In this document: positions 26,454-34,050 of the stretch, piece after piece
Layout of the letters: each line of letters begins with the position of its first letter
How positions within the stretch are numbered: position 1 is the first letter of the stretch
NCBI GenBank assembly: GCA_028279885.1
Contig: JANQMX010000023.1
Location: 31,445-95,444, forward strand
DNA from: Rhodovibrionaceae bacterium
GTDB taxonomy: Bacteria > Pseudomonadota > Alphaproteobacteria > Kiloniellales > DSM-21159
DNA: 64,000 nt
Direction of reading: 5' to 3'
Position numbers and translations under genes: made by a program
Notes under the pieces: model-generated
What the model saw: the letters and a program-made list of their open reading frames with translations, nothing else
What the model was told of the DNA's origin: nothing
Databases searched by the model: none

Positions 26454-26560
26454 AGTCGTTCGAAGCTCCAACAGTGAAAGTAAACGCCCGATTAGAGCAG
26501 GCCGTCCAATAAAACTTTTTCAGTGCGCGATAGAAGGGCTCGATCAACGGGCTGTACCAA

Positions 26561-26587
26561 GCCGCGATGAGCGAATCTCATCGCGGC
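26561..26587 (-). terminator. Hairpin downstream of the LysR gene
   Basis: Perfect 11-bp arms GCCGCGATGAG (26561-26571) and CTCATCGCGGC (26577-26587) around loop CGAAT, 13 bp beyond the LysR stop. It is placed to end LysR transcription before the fdh promoter, although no T-run follows. Confidence 0.55.
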
Positions 26588-26600
26588 CCTGTACGGTGCG

Positions 26601-27515
26601 TCATGATCCCAAGCGCGCCGCTTCGATATCGGCGGCGATATCGGCTCTGGCGACCACATCGAACAGCGCGTTGGTCATCTTCGCCAGCGGCCGGCGGTTC
26701 GGGGTCACCACGCCGAGGCTCTGCGCCGGCGGGCATCCGGCGATCTCGTAGGCGGCCAGTTCCGGCGCCAAGCCGAAGACGTAGGGCAGCGTATGCGGAA
26801 CGACGCTGATCCAATCGCCGCGGCGCAAGTGGGAGCAGATGGCTAGATAGGAATTGCTGACGACCGCGGGCTTGAGAGAGACGCCGTGGATCCGCGCGAT
26901 GGAATCGAGGATACGCCGGTTTTGCAGGTCGGTGCCGAGCAGGCAGAGGGGGCAATCGACGATGGTCCGCCAGTCGATCGGCGCGTCGCCGGGGAAGCGG
27001 TCGCGCCGGGCGACGACGACATAGCGTTCGCGATAGAGCGGCAGGCGGAAGACCCGTTCGAGCGGCTCGTTCTCCAGGTAGGTGATGCCGCCGTGCAGCT
27101 CCAGGGAATCGAGACCGCTCTGGATCTGTCGCGAGCTCATGGAGAGAATCTCGACCGAGGCGGCCGGATGCACCGTGCGGAAGCCCTCGGTGACGAAGCT
27201 GACCACGGGCATCGCGGCGGGGACGACGCCGAGCCGGAGCGTGCCCGACAGGCCGCGCCCGACGCTGGTCATGTCGTCCTTCAGGCTTTCGTAGTCCGAG
27301 ATGATCTGCTGGCCCCAGGCCAGCACCCGTTCGCCTTCCGGCGTCAGGCCCTCGAAGTGCTGCCCCCTGACGACCAGGCGGGCGCCGAAATCCTCTTCGA
27401 GCTTACGCAGGGCGGCAGAGAGCGTCGGCTGGGTGATGTTGCAGGCCTTCGCCGCCTTGGCGAAATGGCCTTCCCGCGCAAGAGCCACGAAGAAAGTGAG
27501 ATGACGGATCAGCAT
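26601..27515 (-). CDS. LysR-type regulator upstream of fdh
   Basis: LysR-family regulator of 304 residues with the standard N-terminal helix-turn-helix (RHLTFFVALAREGHFAKAAK, NITQPTLSAALRKLEED) and an effector domain. It precedes the formate dehydrogenase gene on the same strand, separated by a hairpin and a spacer with paired inverted repeats. It may be the formate- or redox-responsive activator of fdh. Its start lies only 33 bp from an attachment-like repeat, so its own promoter region may have been altered by the neighbouring insertions. Confidence 0.85.
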   Translation of the reverse strand: MLIRHLTFFVALAREGHFAKAAKACNITQPTLSAALRKLEEDFGARLVVRGQHFEGLTPEGERVLAWGQQIISDYESLKDDMTSVGRGLSGTLRLGVVPAAMPVVSFVTEGFRTVHPAASVEILSMSSRQIQSGLDSLELHGGITYLENEPLERVFRLPLYRERYVVVARRDRFPGDAPIDWRTIVDCPLCLLGTDLQNRRILDSIARIHGVSLKPAVVSNSYLAICSHLRRGDWISVVPHTLPYVFGLAPELAAYEIAGCPPAQSLGVVTPNRRPLAKMTNALFDVVARADIAADIEAARLGS

Positions 27516-27547
27516 GCTGCCACCGGCCGCTTTCTTTGCTTCCTCCT

Positions 27548-27562
27548 ACCACCCCGTCGCCT
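27548..27562. repeat. Attachment-like repeat, copy 1
   Basis: ACCACCCCGTCGCCT, identical over 15 bp to the 3' end of the D-threonine aldolase-like gene at 30572-30586. On the minus strand it reads GCG ACG GGG TGG TAG, which recreates that protein's last residues (A-T-G-W) and a stop codon. It marks the LysR-side boundary of the accessory island. Confidence 0.65.
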
Positions 27563-27731
27563 AGCGCCCGGCCTTCTGATTTGCCTCGTAGAAGCTGGGC
27601 AGCACGGCAGCAATGCGGGCATTCTTCCAGAATTCCTCACCCAGCTCAGGACTATCCGAGGTATCGATGGCTTCATCGGGCAGTGTCGCCAGCTCTTTAG
27701 CGGTGAGCTCCGTGTGGTAGCGCTTCTTCAT
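27561..27731 (-). CDS. brnA: BrnA-like antitoxin
   Basis: Small protein of 56 residues, MKKRYHTELTAKELATLPDE then IDTSDSPELGEEFWKNAR, the pattern of BrnA-type antitoxins. In intact systems BrnA neutralises the BrnT ribonuclease and represses the operon. Its start lies inside the 3' end of the brnT remnant, the overlap normal for brnTA. Because the toxin gene is truncated, this is an orphan antitoxin. Its stop codon lies within attachment-like repeat copy 1. Confidence 0.65.
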   Translation of the reverse strand: MKKRYHTELTAKELATLPDEAIDTSDSPELGEEFWKNARIAAVLPSFYEANQKAGR

Positions 27732-27834
27732 AGATGGTCCTTTCCGCCCGCTTGGCAGGTCGTGCAGAGATGATCCGCATAATTCCCGCCCGGCCGGTGT
27801 GAACGACGACCAGAATCAGAATGTCCTCGTGCAC
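27697..27834 (-). pseudogene. brnT: brnT toxin remnant (C-terminal part)
   Basis: Minus-strand frame DILILVVVHTGRAGIMRII then SARPAKRAERTIYEEA, which matches the C-terminal strand and helix of BrnT ribonuclease toxins. An in-frame TAG lies just before GTG 27834, and the preceding sequence belongs to the VOC gene, so roughly the N-terminal half is missing. The fragment overlaps brnA as in functional operons. The toxin should be inactive. Confidence 0.65.
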
Positions 27835-27843
27835 CTAGCCCTT

Positions 27844-28236
27844 TCAAGCGATCTCGGCGAAGATCTCCAGGACGTTGCTTTCGGGATCGCGGAAGAAGAG
27901 GGTGCGATGGCCGAAGGCTTGGTCCTTGGGCGGGTCGAGGATCTCCACGCCCTTTGCGACCAGCTCCTGGTGGCAGGCCAGAACCTCGTCCGGCGACACC
28001 CGAAAGGCGAGCTGGACGGCCACCGCGTCCGCTGCCTTGGCGCCGTCATGCCAGCAGAGCCACGGCCCTCGGGGCCGCAAGGTCAGGAAGCTCGTGCCGA
28101 GCCGGAACCGCACCCACTCCGGGTGATCTTCTTCGAGCGGAAAGCCCATCACGTCGCGATAGAAGGCCCGCGCCGCTGCCAGGTCGTTGCAGGGGAGGAT
28201 GACGTAGTCGACCTCCCGGATTGCCGTCAGGCTCAT
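27844..28236 (-). CDS. VOC-family (glyoxalase/bleomycin-resistance fold) protein
   Basis: Vicinal-oxygen-chelate protein of 130 residues. It contains two beta-alpha-beta-beta-beta halves, with signatures VDYVILPCNDLAAARAFYRD (first) and HRTLFFRDPESNVLEIFAE (second). The conserved glutamate near the end is a typical metal ligand of the fold. It could be a dioxygenase, a lyase or a resistance protein; nothing in the sequence decides this. It lies within the accessory island, between attachment-like repeats 1 and 2, and joins the truncated brnT directly. Confidence 0.82.
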   Translation of the reverse strand: MSLTAIREVDYVILPCNDLAAARAFYRDVMGFPLEEDHPEWVRFRLGTSFLTLRPRGPWLCWHDGAKAADAVAVQLAFRVSPDEVLACHQELVAKGVEILDPPKDQAFGHRTLFFRDPESNVLEIFAEIA

Positions 28237-28320
28237 CGGCGCACTTTCTCCATGTGATGCGTCCGCTGCTAGCGCCTTTGCCGGCCGCTCCGCTATTCGT
28301 TTCGTGCGACCGGCCGCGCT

Positions 28321-28357
28321 ACCACCTTGTCGCCTTATCCCAGACGGCGGAGTTGCC
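28321..28357. repeat. Attachment-like repeat, copy 2
   Basis: Matches 30572-30608 at 31 of 37 positions. On the minus strand it reads NSAVWDKATRW followed by TAG, a diverged copy of the C-terminus (AVWDKATGW) of the D-threonine aldolase-like protein, again with a stop codon. It marks the left boundary of the Septu-like cassette. Confidence 0.7.
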
Positions 28358-28440
28358 CTGCTTGGCCAGCGGCAAGAGCAGTGGTACTCATTAAACTTGG
28401 CTCGGTCGCTTACTACCGTCTTGAATTCTCGGATGCCTGC

Positions 28441-29730
28441 ATGCGCATAGATCGTCTAAAGCTGCGGAATTTTAAGGGCTTCACTGAGTTTGACCAAAGG
28501 CTCAATCGACGCTTCATGCTCATCGTTGGCCAAAATGGGACCGGCAAGTCGAATCTATTGGATGCTGTTTCCGTTGCATTTGGCGCTTTTCTTCTTGGCA
28601 TTCCGGCGGCGCGGTCCCGTACGATCCACCGGAGCGAAGTTCGCGAGATCGCACGGAACTACGACGGATTGTTGGAATTTCAGCAGGCGTTCCCCGTTCT
28701 CGTCGAAGCCGAAGGCATGTTGCAGAGCAACGACGGTACTGCACTGGAAAAGTGCGTATGGCGGCGGGAACTACTTTCCGCGAATGGACGGACCACCTCC
28801 AAGGAGGCCGCGGCTATCCGATCTAAGGCCCAAGCGGCGTACGAGGCGATTACAGGAGGACAAGACGTCACTTTGCCGCTCTTATCGTACTACGGCACGG
28901 GGCGGCTCTGGGAAGAGCCAAGGCAATCTTCGAAGTCTAAGCGCACATCAAGGTTTGACGCGTACAAAAATAGCCACGAAGCACGGGTCGCCTCGGCCGA
29001 CCTGCTCGCGTGGGTCGAACGCGAGCGCTTGCTGGAACTTGAAACCGACCAGCCTTCGAAGCGGTTCCTGGCATGGAAGAAGGCGGTAGAAGCTTGCTTC
29101 GATAGCCCGGTTTCAGTCAGCTATTCACTATCGCGCAAGCGTATAGAAGTGGCTTTTGCCGAGCTCAAGCAGGTCGTGAGCTACGACAATCTCAGCCACG
29201 GCCAGCGCAATATCCTATCTTTGGTTGGCGATATTGCCTTCAAAGCGATCATACTCAATCCGCACCTAGGCTCGGATGCAGTACAGCAAACGTCCGGCAT
29301 TGTGCTGATCGACGAAATCGACCTTCACCTTCATCCGCGCTGGCAACGGACAATTGTTCCGGCGTTGCTGCGCGCTTTCCCAAGCCTGCAGTTTTTCGCC
29401 ACGACGCACTCGCCCTTTATCGTGCAATCGCTGCTCGAAGGGAGCCTGCTAAACCTCGACGATATGGAAATCGATGACGAGACCTACAACCTTAATCTGA
29501 TGGATATCGTGAAGGATATCCAAAGCGTCGACGTGCCGGAGCGCAGTGCCGTTCATGTACAGCAAGTGCAAAGTGCCACGCGCTTTTTAGAACTCGCGCG
29601 GGCGGCAGGCGATGTCGCATCGCGAAAAGCCGATGAAGATGAGATGGACCGCATTCTGGATACCGAGATTGAAGACCCCGGTTTGGCAGCGCTCTTGAAG
29701 ATCAAACGGCGCGCGGAGCGAGAGCGGTGA
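28441..29730 (+). CDS. ptuA: Septu-like defence ATPase (PtuA-like)
   Basis: SMC/RecF-type AAA ATPase of 429 residues. Walker A is G30-QNGTGKS, a signature-like LSHGQRNIL precedes Walker B (GIVLIDEIDLHLHP, D291-E292), and the switch histidine is in ATTHSPFIVQS. ATG 28441 (MRIDRLKLRNFKGF) is the normal start of these proteins; the upstream open frame is ignored. The HNH gene follows after 3 bp. ATPase plus HNH partner is the Septu (PtuAB) anti-phage architecture, also found as a retron effector, but no reverse transcriptase is present. GC content is visibly lower than in neighbouring genes, suggesting transfer. Confidence 0.8.
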   Translation: MRIDRLKLRNFKGFTEFDQRLNRRFMLIVGQNGTGKSNLLDAVSVAFGAFLLGIPAARSRTIHRSEVREIARNYDGLLEFQQAFPVLVEAEGMLQSNDGTALEKCVWRRELLSANGRTTSKEAAAIRSKAQAAYEAITGGQDVTLPLLSYYGTGRLWEEPRQSSKSKRTSRFDAYKNSHEARVASADLLAWVERERLLELETDQPSKRFLAWKKAVEACFDSPVSVSYSLSRKRIEVAFAELKQVVSYDNLSHGQRNILSLVGDIAFKAIILNPHLGSDAVQQTSGIVLIDEIDLHLHPRWQRTIVPALLRAFPSLQFFATTHSPFIVQSLLEGSLLNLDDMEIDDETYNLNLMDIVKDIQSVDVPERSAVHVQQVQSATRFLELARAAGDVASRKADEDEMDRILDTEIEDPGLAALLKIKRRAERER

Positions 29731-29733
29731 TCG

Positions 29734-30429
29734 ATGCGCCCAGTTGTCAAAGATGATGGAGCTGGTCGCATCTATGATGAGTATCAAGACGCGTTGGATG
29801 ATCTAGCAGACCAGATCGGTTTGTATTGCAGCTATTGCGAGATGGTGATCAGTAACGCGCCAGAGGTTGAGCATGTACAGCCGAAATCGCTCGAGCCTGG
29901 TCTCGCACTCGAATGGAGCAACTTCTTGCTTGGCTGCAAGAGCTGCAATTCAACGAAGGGAAACACCGCGGTTGCTCTCGACCGGATTGCTTTTCCAGAC
30001 ACGGACAACACCTTCCGGGGGCTTAGCTACAGTCGGGGCCGAGTAGAGGTCTCTCAGACGTTGAACGAGGCGGAAAGCGACCTCGTGGGCCGACTTGTCG
30101 GGCTGGTAAAGCTGCACCGCCATCCCGACGAGCCCCAACCGCAAGATCGACCAACTCGCCGCGATAGACGTTACAGATTCCGAGCGGAGGTTTGGGAGCT
30201 GGCTGAAAAGATGAAGCAGACTTACTTGGAAAACGGTCGAGATGCTGTGATCGGTGATCTGATCGCTAAAGAACTTGCTCCCGCAAAAGGTTTCTTCTCG
30301 GTCTGGATGACGGTGTTCTCGGAACATCCCGAGATACTCAGGGGCTTCATCCGAGCTTTCCCCGGCACATCGACGGATTGCTTTGACGCAAATGGTGTTG
30401 CACTGCGCCGATCAGGCGGGCGCATCTGA
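29734..30429 (+). CDS. ptuB: Septu-like HNH endonuclease (PtuB-like)
   Basis: HNH nuclease of 231 residues. Structural zinc cysteines C32 and C35 (YCSYCEMV) and C68 and C71 (GCKSCNSTKGN) surround the active-site region EVEHVQPKS with H47. This is the pattern of PtuB/TIGR02646 effectors (C-x2-C, EVEHxxPKS, CxxCNxxK). It starts 3 bp after the ATPase gene, and together they would form a nuclease complex that damages phage or host nucleic acid on infection. No immunity or integrase gene is nearby. Confidence 0.8.
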   Translation: MRPVVKDDGAGRIYDEYQDALDDLADQIGLYCSYCEMVISNAPEVEHVQPKSLEPGLALEWSNFLLGCKSCNSTKGNTAVALDRIAFPDTDNTFRGLSYSRGRVEVSQTLNEAESDLVGRLVGLVKLHRHPDEPQPQDRPTRRDRRYRFRAEVWELAEKMKQTYLENGRDAVIGDLIAKELAPAKGFFSVWMTVFSEHPEILRGFIRAFPGTSTDCFDANGVALRRSGGRI

Positions 30430-30569
30430 CACAGCAGCCATCTGCCTGTTCTCTGCATCATTGCGGCAGTGGCTGGTGTGGGTCGCGTTTCGGGCCGCCA
30501 TCGGACATCAAACGGGGAGATGCCCATGGGACTGGCGCTTCAACCAATCGCTCTAGTTGAGCGAACCGC

Positions 30570-31697
30570 TCACCACCCCGTCGCCTTGTCCCAGACGGCG
30601 ATGTCGCCGTCCTCCATCAGCACGTGGTAGCGGTCGTAGGGTGCGGCGGTCATGCAGACGTGGTTGGGTAGCACCCGCAAGCGGCTGCCAATGGGAAAGC
30701 GCTCGAAGGGCGGTGCGCCGCCGTCCTTGGCCTCGATCTTACCGTGCTCCTGACTGACCGCGGCGACGAAGACGTCGTCGACGATTTCGCCGTCCGGCGT
30801 CATCACCCAGCCATAGCCGGCCTGGGGCAGGAAGTCCTGGGCGCTGACGTCCTTTGAGAGCGCCAAGCCGCCGGCGTCGGTGATGATGCGGTCGTATTGC
30901 CGGTTGTGCCCGATCACCGTGGCCAGGACGGTGACGGCGATGTCCTCCAGCGCGCAGGAGCCGAGCGCCATCTGGTCCAGGTCGCCGAAGACGTAGACGC
31001 CGGGGCGCATCTCGGTCAGCCCCTCGCCGTTGACCGCGTGGGAGGCGGTGGGGGTCGAGCCGGCCGAGACCGTTTCGATGGCGTAGCCCTCGGCCCGCAG
31101 GCGCTCGGCGGCGCGCAGCACCGCGTGGCGCTCGGTCTCGGCAACCTCCCGCACGCAGTCGAGATCGCGGCAGGCGTAGGACTGGCCGCCGTGAGTCAGC
31201 ACGCCGGCGAGGGAGAGGTTGGGCTGGGCGGCGATGGCCGCGGCGATCTCCGGGAGGCTATCGGACTCGGCCAAGACGCCGCCGCGCCGGTCGCCGCAGT
31301 CGATCTCGATGAGCAGCGGTAGCGTCACGTTGTGCGCCGCGGCAGCCTCTCCGGCGGCCGTCGCCGCTTCGGGCGAGTCGACCAGGCAGCGCAAGGCGAC
31401 GCCGGCGCGCAGCAGGGCCGCCGCCTCGGCCACCTTGTGGGGCGCCAGGCCGACGGCATAGGTGATGTCGCGAAAGCCGCGGGCGGCGAAGAAGTGCGCC
31501 TCGGCCAGGGTGGAGACGGTGATGCGCCGCTGAGAGTCGCAGGCCAGCGCCGCCACCTCCGCCGCCTTGGCCGTCTTGAGGTGCGGCCGAAGCCCCACAC
31601 CCAGCGCCGCCATGTGCGAGTGCATGCGCTGGCAGTTGCGCCGCAGGCGCCCGTGGTCGAGCAGCAGGCAAGGGGTCGGGAGGTCCTGAAGCGTCAT
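30570..31697 (-). CDS. D-threonine aldolase-like PLP enzyme
   Basis: PLP-dependent enzyme of the alanine-racemase-fold DTA family, 375 residues. The PLP lysine lies in RPHLKTAKA near the N-terminus, and the C-terminal metal site is seen in LPNHVCMTAAPYDRYHV (H-x-C), as in D-threonine aldolases and D-serine dehydratases. It would cleave D-threonine or related D-3-hydroxyamino acids. The start at 31697 is 73 bp from the divergent oligopeptidase gene. Its 3' end is the target of the adjacent island. Confidence 0.82.
   Translation of the reverse strand: MTLQDLPTPCLLLDHGRLRRNCQRMHSHMAALGVGLRPHLKTAKAAEVAALACDSQRRITVSTLAEAHFFAARGFRDITYAVGLAPHKVAEAAALLRAGVALRCLVDSPEAATAAGEAAAAHNVTLPLLIEIDCGDRRGGVLAESDSLPEIAAAIAAQPNLSLAGVLTHGGQSYACRDLDCVREVAETERHAVLRAAERLRAEGYAIETVSAGSTPTASHAVNGEGLTEMRPGVYVFGDLDQMALGSCALEDIAVTVLATVIGHNRQYDRIITDAGGLALSKDVSAQDFLPQAGYGWVMTPDGEIVDDVFVAAVSQEHGKIEAKDGGAPPFERFPIGSRLRVLPNHVCMTAAPYDRYHVLMEDGDIAVWDKATGW
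30572..30608. repeat. Attachment-like repeat, copy 3 (gene-borne)
   Basis: Copy inside the 3' end of the D-threonine aldolase-like gene, encoding its C-terminus up to the TGA. Copies 1 and 2 lie 3.0 and 2.25 kb away in the same orientation. This copy marks the right boundary of the island and identifies the gene's 3' end as the insertion target. Confidence 0.7.
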
Positions 31698-31769
31698 GGT
31701 GTCAGTCCGAGTGTCGCGTGGCCGCAGCATGTTGACACGGCAAAGCATCAGCGACCAGAAATTGCCGCC

Positions 31770-33878
31770 ATGACAAACGAGCTCTCTCCCTCCGAGGCCA
31801 AGCCTCCCAAAGCCACCCGCAACCTCGTCACCCACAGCGCCCACGGCGAAAGCTGGGACGACCCCTACGCCTGGCTGCGCGACGACAACTGGCAGGAGGT
31901 GATGCGCGCGCCGGACAAGCTGCGCAGCGACGTGCGCGACTACCTGGAGGCGGAGAACGCCTACCTGGAAGCGACGATGGCGCCGACCCAGGCGCTGCGC
32001 GAAACACTGTTCGGGGAGATGAAGGGTCGCATCAAGGAGGACGACTCCTCGGTGCCGGCCAACGACGGCGATTGGGCCTACTACCGGCGCTACCGCGAGG
32101 GTGGCCAGCATCCGCTCTACTGCCGCAGACCGCGGGACGGGGAGGAGGAGAGCCTGCTGCTCGATGGCGACGCCCTGAGCAAAGACACGTCCTATTTCCA
32201 GATCGCCTCGGTCAGCCATACCTACGACCACCGGCACCTCGCCTATGCGGTGGACGACAAGGGCTCGGAATACTGCGAGATCCGCGTCCTCGACCTGGAG
32301 AGCGGCGACCTGCTGCCCGAGCGCCTGAAGGACAACAACGGCGCCATGGCCTGGGCCAAGGACGGCCGGACGCTGTTCTATGTGGTGCAGGACGAGAACC
32401 ACCGGCCCTGCAAGCTGTTCCGCCATCGCCTGGGCAGCGACCCGGCGGAGGACGTGCTGGTCTATGAGGAGACGGACCCCGGTTTCTTCCTGGGCGTCGG
32501 CACCTGCGAGAGCCGGCAGTTCGTCGTGGTCCACACCCACGACCACACCACCAGCGAGTGCTACCTGATCGATGCCGATAAGCCGGAGAGCCAGCCGCGC
32601 CTGGTGGCGCCGCGGCTGCGCGATCAGGAGTACTACGTCTTTCACGATGCGCCGCGCGACCGCCTCTTGATCCTGACCAACGCCGACGGGGCCGAGGACT
32701 TCAAGATCTGCGAGGCGCCGCTCGACGGGCTCGACCGCGAGAACTGGCGCGAGCTGGTATCGCACCGGCCGGGCTGCCTGCGGCTCGATCTCATGCTCCT
32801 GCGCGATCACTTCGTGCGGCTGGAGCGGGTGGAGGGCCTGCCGCGCATCGTCGTCACCCGCTTCAGCGACGGGGCCGCGCACGAGATCGCCTTCGAGGAA
32901 GCGGCCTACAGCCTCGGCCTCTTGCCCGGCTTCGAGTACGACAGCCGCAACCTGCGCTTCGTCTATTCCTCCATGACGACGCCGGAGCGCACCTTCGACT
33001 ACGACCTGGAGAGCCGGGAGCGAACGCTGCGCAAGGAGCAGGAGGTGCCGAGCGGCCACGACCCGGCCGACTACGTCTCCGAGCGCATCCTGGCGCCGAG
33101 CCACGACGGGGCGGAGGTGCCGGTCTCCATCCTGCGCCGCAAGGAGACGCCGCTGGACGGCAGCGCGCCGCTCTTGCTCTACGGCTACGGCTCCTACGGC
33201 ATCACCATCCCGGCGGCCTTCTCGACCAACCGCCTGAGCCTGGTCGACCGCGGTTTCGTCTTCGCCATCGCCCACCTGCGCGGCGGCAAGGCCAAGGGCT
33301 ATGCCTGGTACCGCGACGGCAAGCTCTTGAAGAAAAAGAACACCTTCCTCGACTTCATCGCCGCCGCCGAGCACCTGGCGGCCGAGGGCTACAGCCGCCG
33401 CGGCGAGATCGCCATCCACGGCGGCAGCGCGGGCGGCATGCTGGTGGGGGCCGCGCTCAACATGGCCGCGCCCGATCTCTTCAAGGCCGCCGTCGCCGAG
33501 GTGCCCTTTGTCGATGTGCTCAACACCATGTGCGACAAGGACCTGCCGCTCACCCCGCCCGAGTGGCCCGAGTGGGGCAACCCGCTGGAGAGCCGCGAGG
33601 CCTTCGACTACATCCGCTCCTACAGCCCCTACGACAACCTGGCGCCGCGCGCCTATCCGCACATCCTGGCGACGGGCGGCCTGACCGACCCGCGGGTGAC
33701 CTATTGGGAGCCGGCCAAGTGGGTGGCCCGCCTGCGCGAGACGCAAGACGGCGACCGCATGCTGCTGCTCAAGACCTATATGGAAGCCGGCCACGGCGGC
33801 TCCGCCGGCCGCTTCGAGCGCCTGCAGGAAGTCGCGCTGGTCTACGCCTTCCTGCTGCTGGCGTTTGGGAAGGTCTAA
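31770..33878 (+). CDS. ptrB: Oligopeptidase B (S9A serine peptidase)
   Basis: Prolyl-oligopeptidase-family serine peptidase, 702 residues, of oligopeptidase B type, which cleaves peptides after basic residues in the cytoplasm. An N-terminal beta-propeller (DDPYAWLRDDNWQEVM near the start) is followed by the alpha/beta hydrolase domain: serine nucleophile in HGGSAGGMLVGA and histidine in EAGHGGSAGRFERLQE. The acidic, aspartate-rich domain contacts expected for dibasic specificity are not resolved here. ATG 31770 is the first start aligning with the family (MTNELSPSEAKPPKATRN). Confidence 0.88.
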   Translation: MTNELSPSEAKPPKATRNLVTHSAHGESWDDPYAWLRDDNWQEVMRAPDKLRSDVRDYLEAENAYLEATMAPTQALRETLFGEMKGRIKEDDSSVPANDGDWAYYRRYREGGQHPLYCRRPRDGEEESLLLDGDALSKDTSYFQIASVSHTYDHRHLAYAVDDKGSEYCEIRVLDLESGDLLPERLKDNNGAMAWAKDGRTLFYVVQDENHRPCKLFRHRLGSDPAEDVLVYEETDPGFFLGVGTCESRQFVVVHTHDHTTSECYLIDADKPESQPRLVAPRLRDQEYYVFHDAPRDRLLILTNADGAEDFKICEAPLDGLDRENWRELVSHRPGCLRLDLMLLRDHFVRLERVEGLPRIVVTRFSDGAAHEIAFEEAAYSLGLLPGFEYDSRNLRFVYSSMTTPERTFDYDLESRERTLRKEQEVPSGHDPADYVSERILAPSHDGAEVPVSILRRKETPLDGSAPLLLYGYGSYGITIPAAFSTNRLSLVDRGFVFAIAHLRGGKAKGYAWYRDGKLLKKKNTFLDFIAAAEHLAAEGYSRRGEIAIHGGSAGGMLVGAALNMAAPDLFKAAVAEVPFVDVLNTMCDKDLPLTPPEWPEWGNPLESREAFDYIRSYSPYDNLAPRAYPHILATGGLTDPRVTYWEPAKWVARLRETQDGDRMLLLKTYMEAGHGGSAGRFERLQEVALVYAFLLLAFGKV

Positions 33879-33899
33879 GCGCCGGCTCAGACGACCCAC

Positions 33900-34040
33900 T
33901 AACTGTCATGCTTGGGCGAGGCCCACTGGGCCGTCAGGCCCAGGGCCGAGTTCCGAGCATCCACGGTAAGGCTTGGCGCGGGCTGACGAGTGGATCCTCG
34001 GGACGCACCGCTGCGCGGCGCGCCCAAGGATGACAGTCGG
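33900..34040. repeat. Dispersed repeat between convergent genes
   Basis: TGTCATGCTTGGGCGAGGCCC (33904) and GCGCCCAAGGATGACAGT (about 34019) form an imperfect long palindrome of the TTGGGCG type between ptrB and cobT. No coding potential is seen. Confidence 0.55.
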
Positions 34041-34050
34041 AGTAAACCCT

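Noticed and set aside
26440..26475. tRNA-like GTTCGAAGC stretch in the fdh upstream region
   Set aside because: Only the T-loop-like bases occur; no cloverleaf pairing can be built around it.
28327..28440. N-terminal extension of the Septu-like ATPase
   Set aside because: The extra codons come from the attachment-like repeat and adjoining spacer and do not resemble the family; ATG 28441 gives the usual start.
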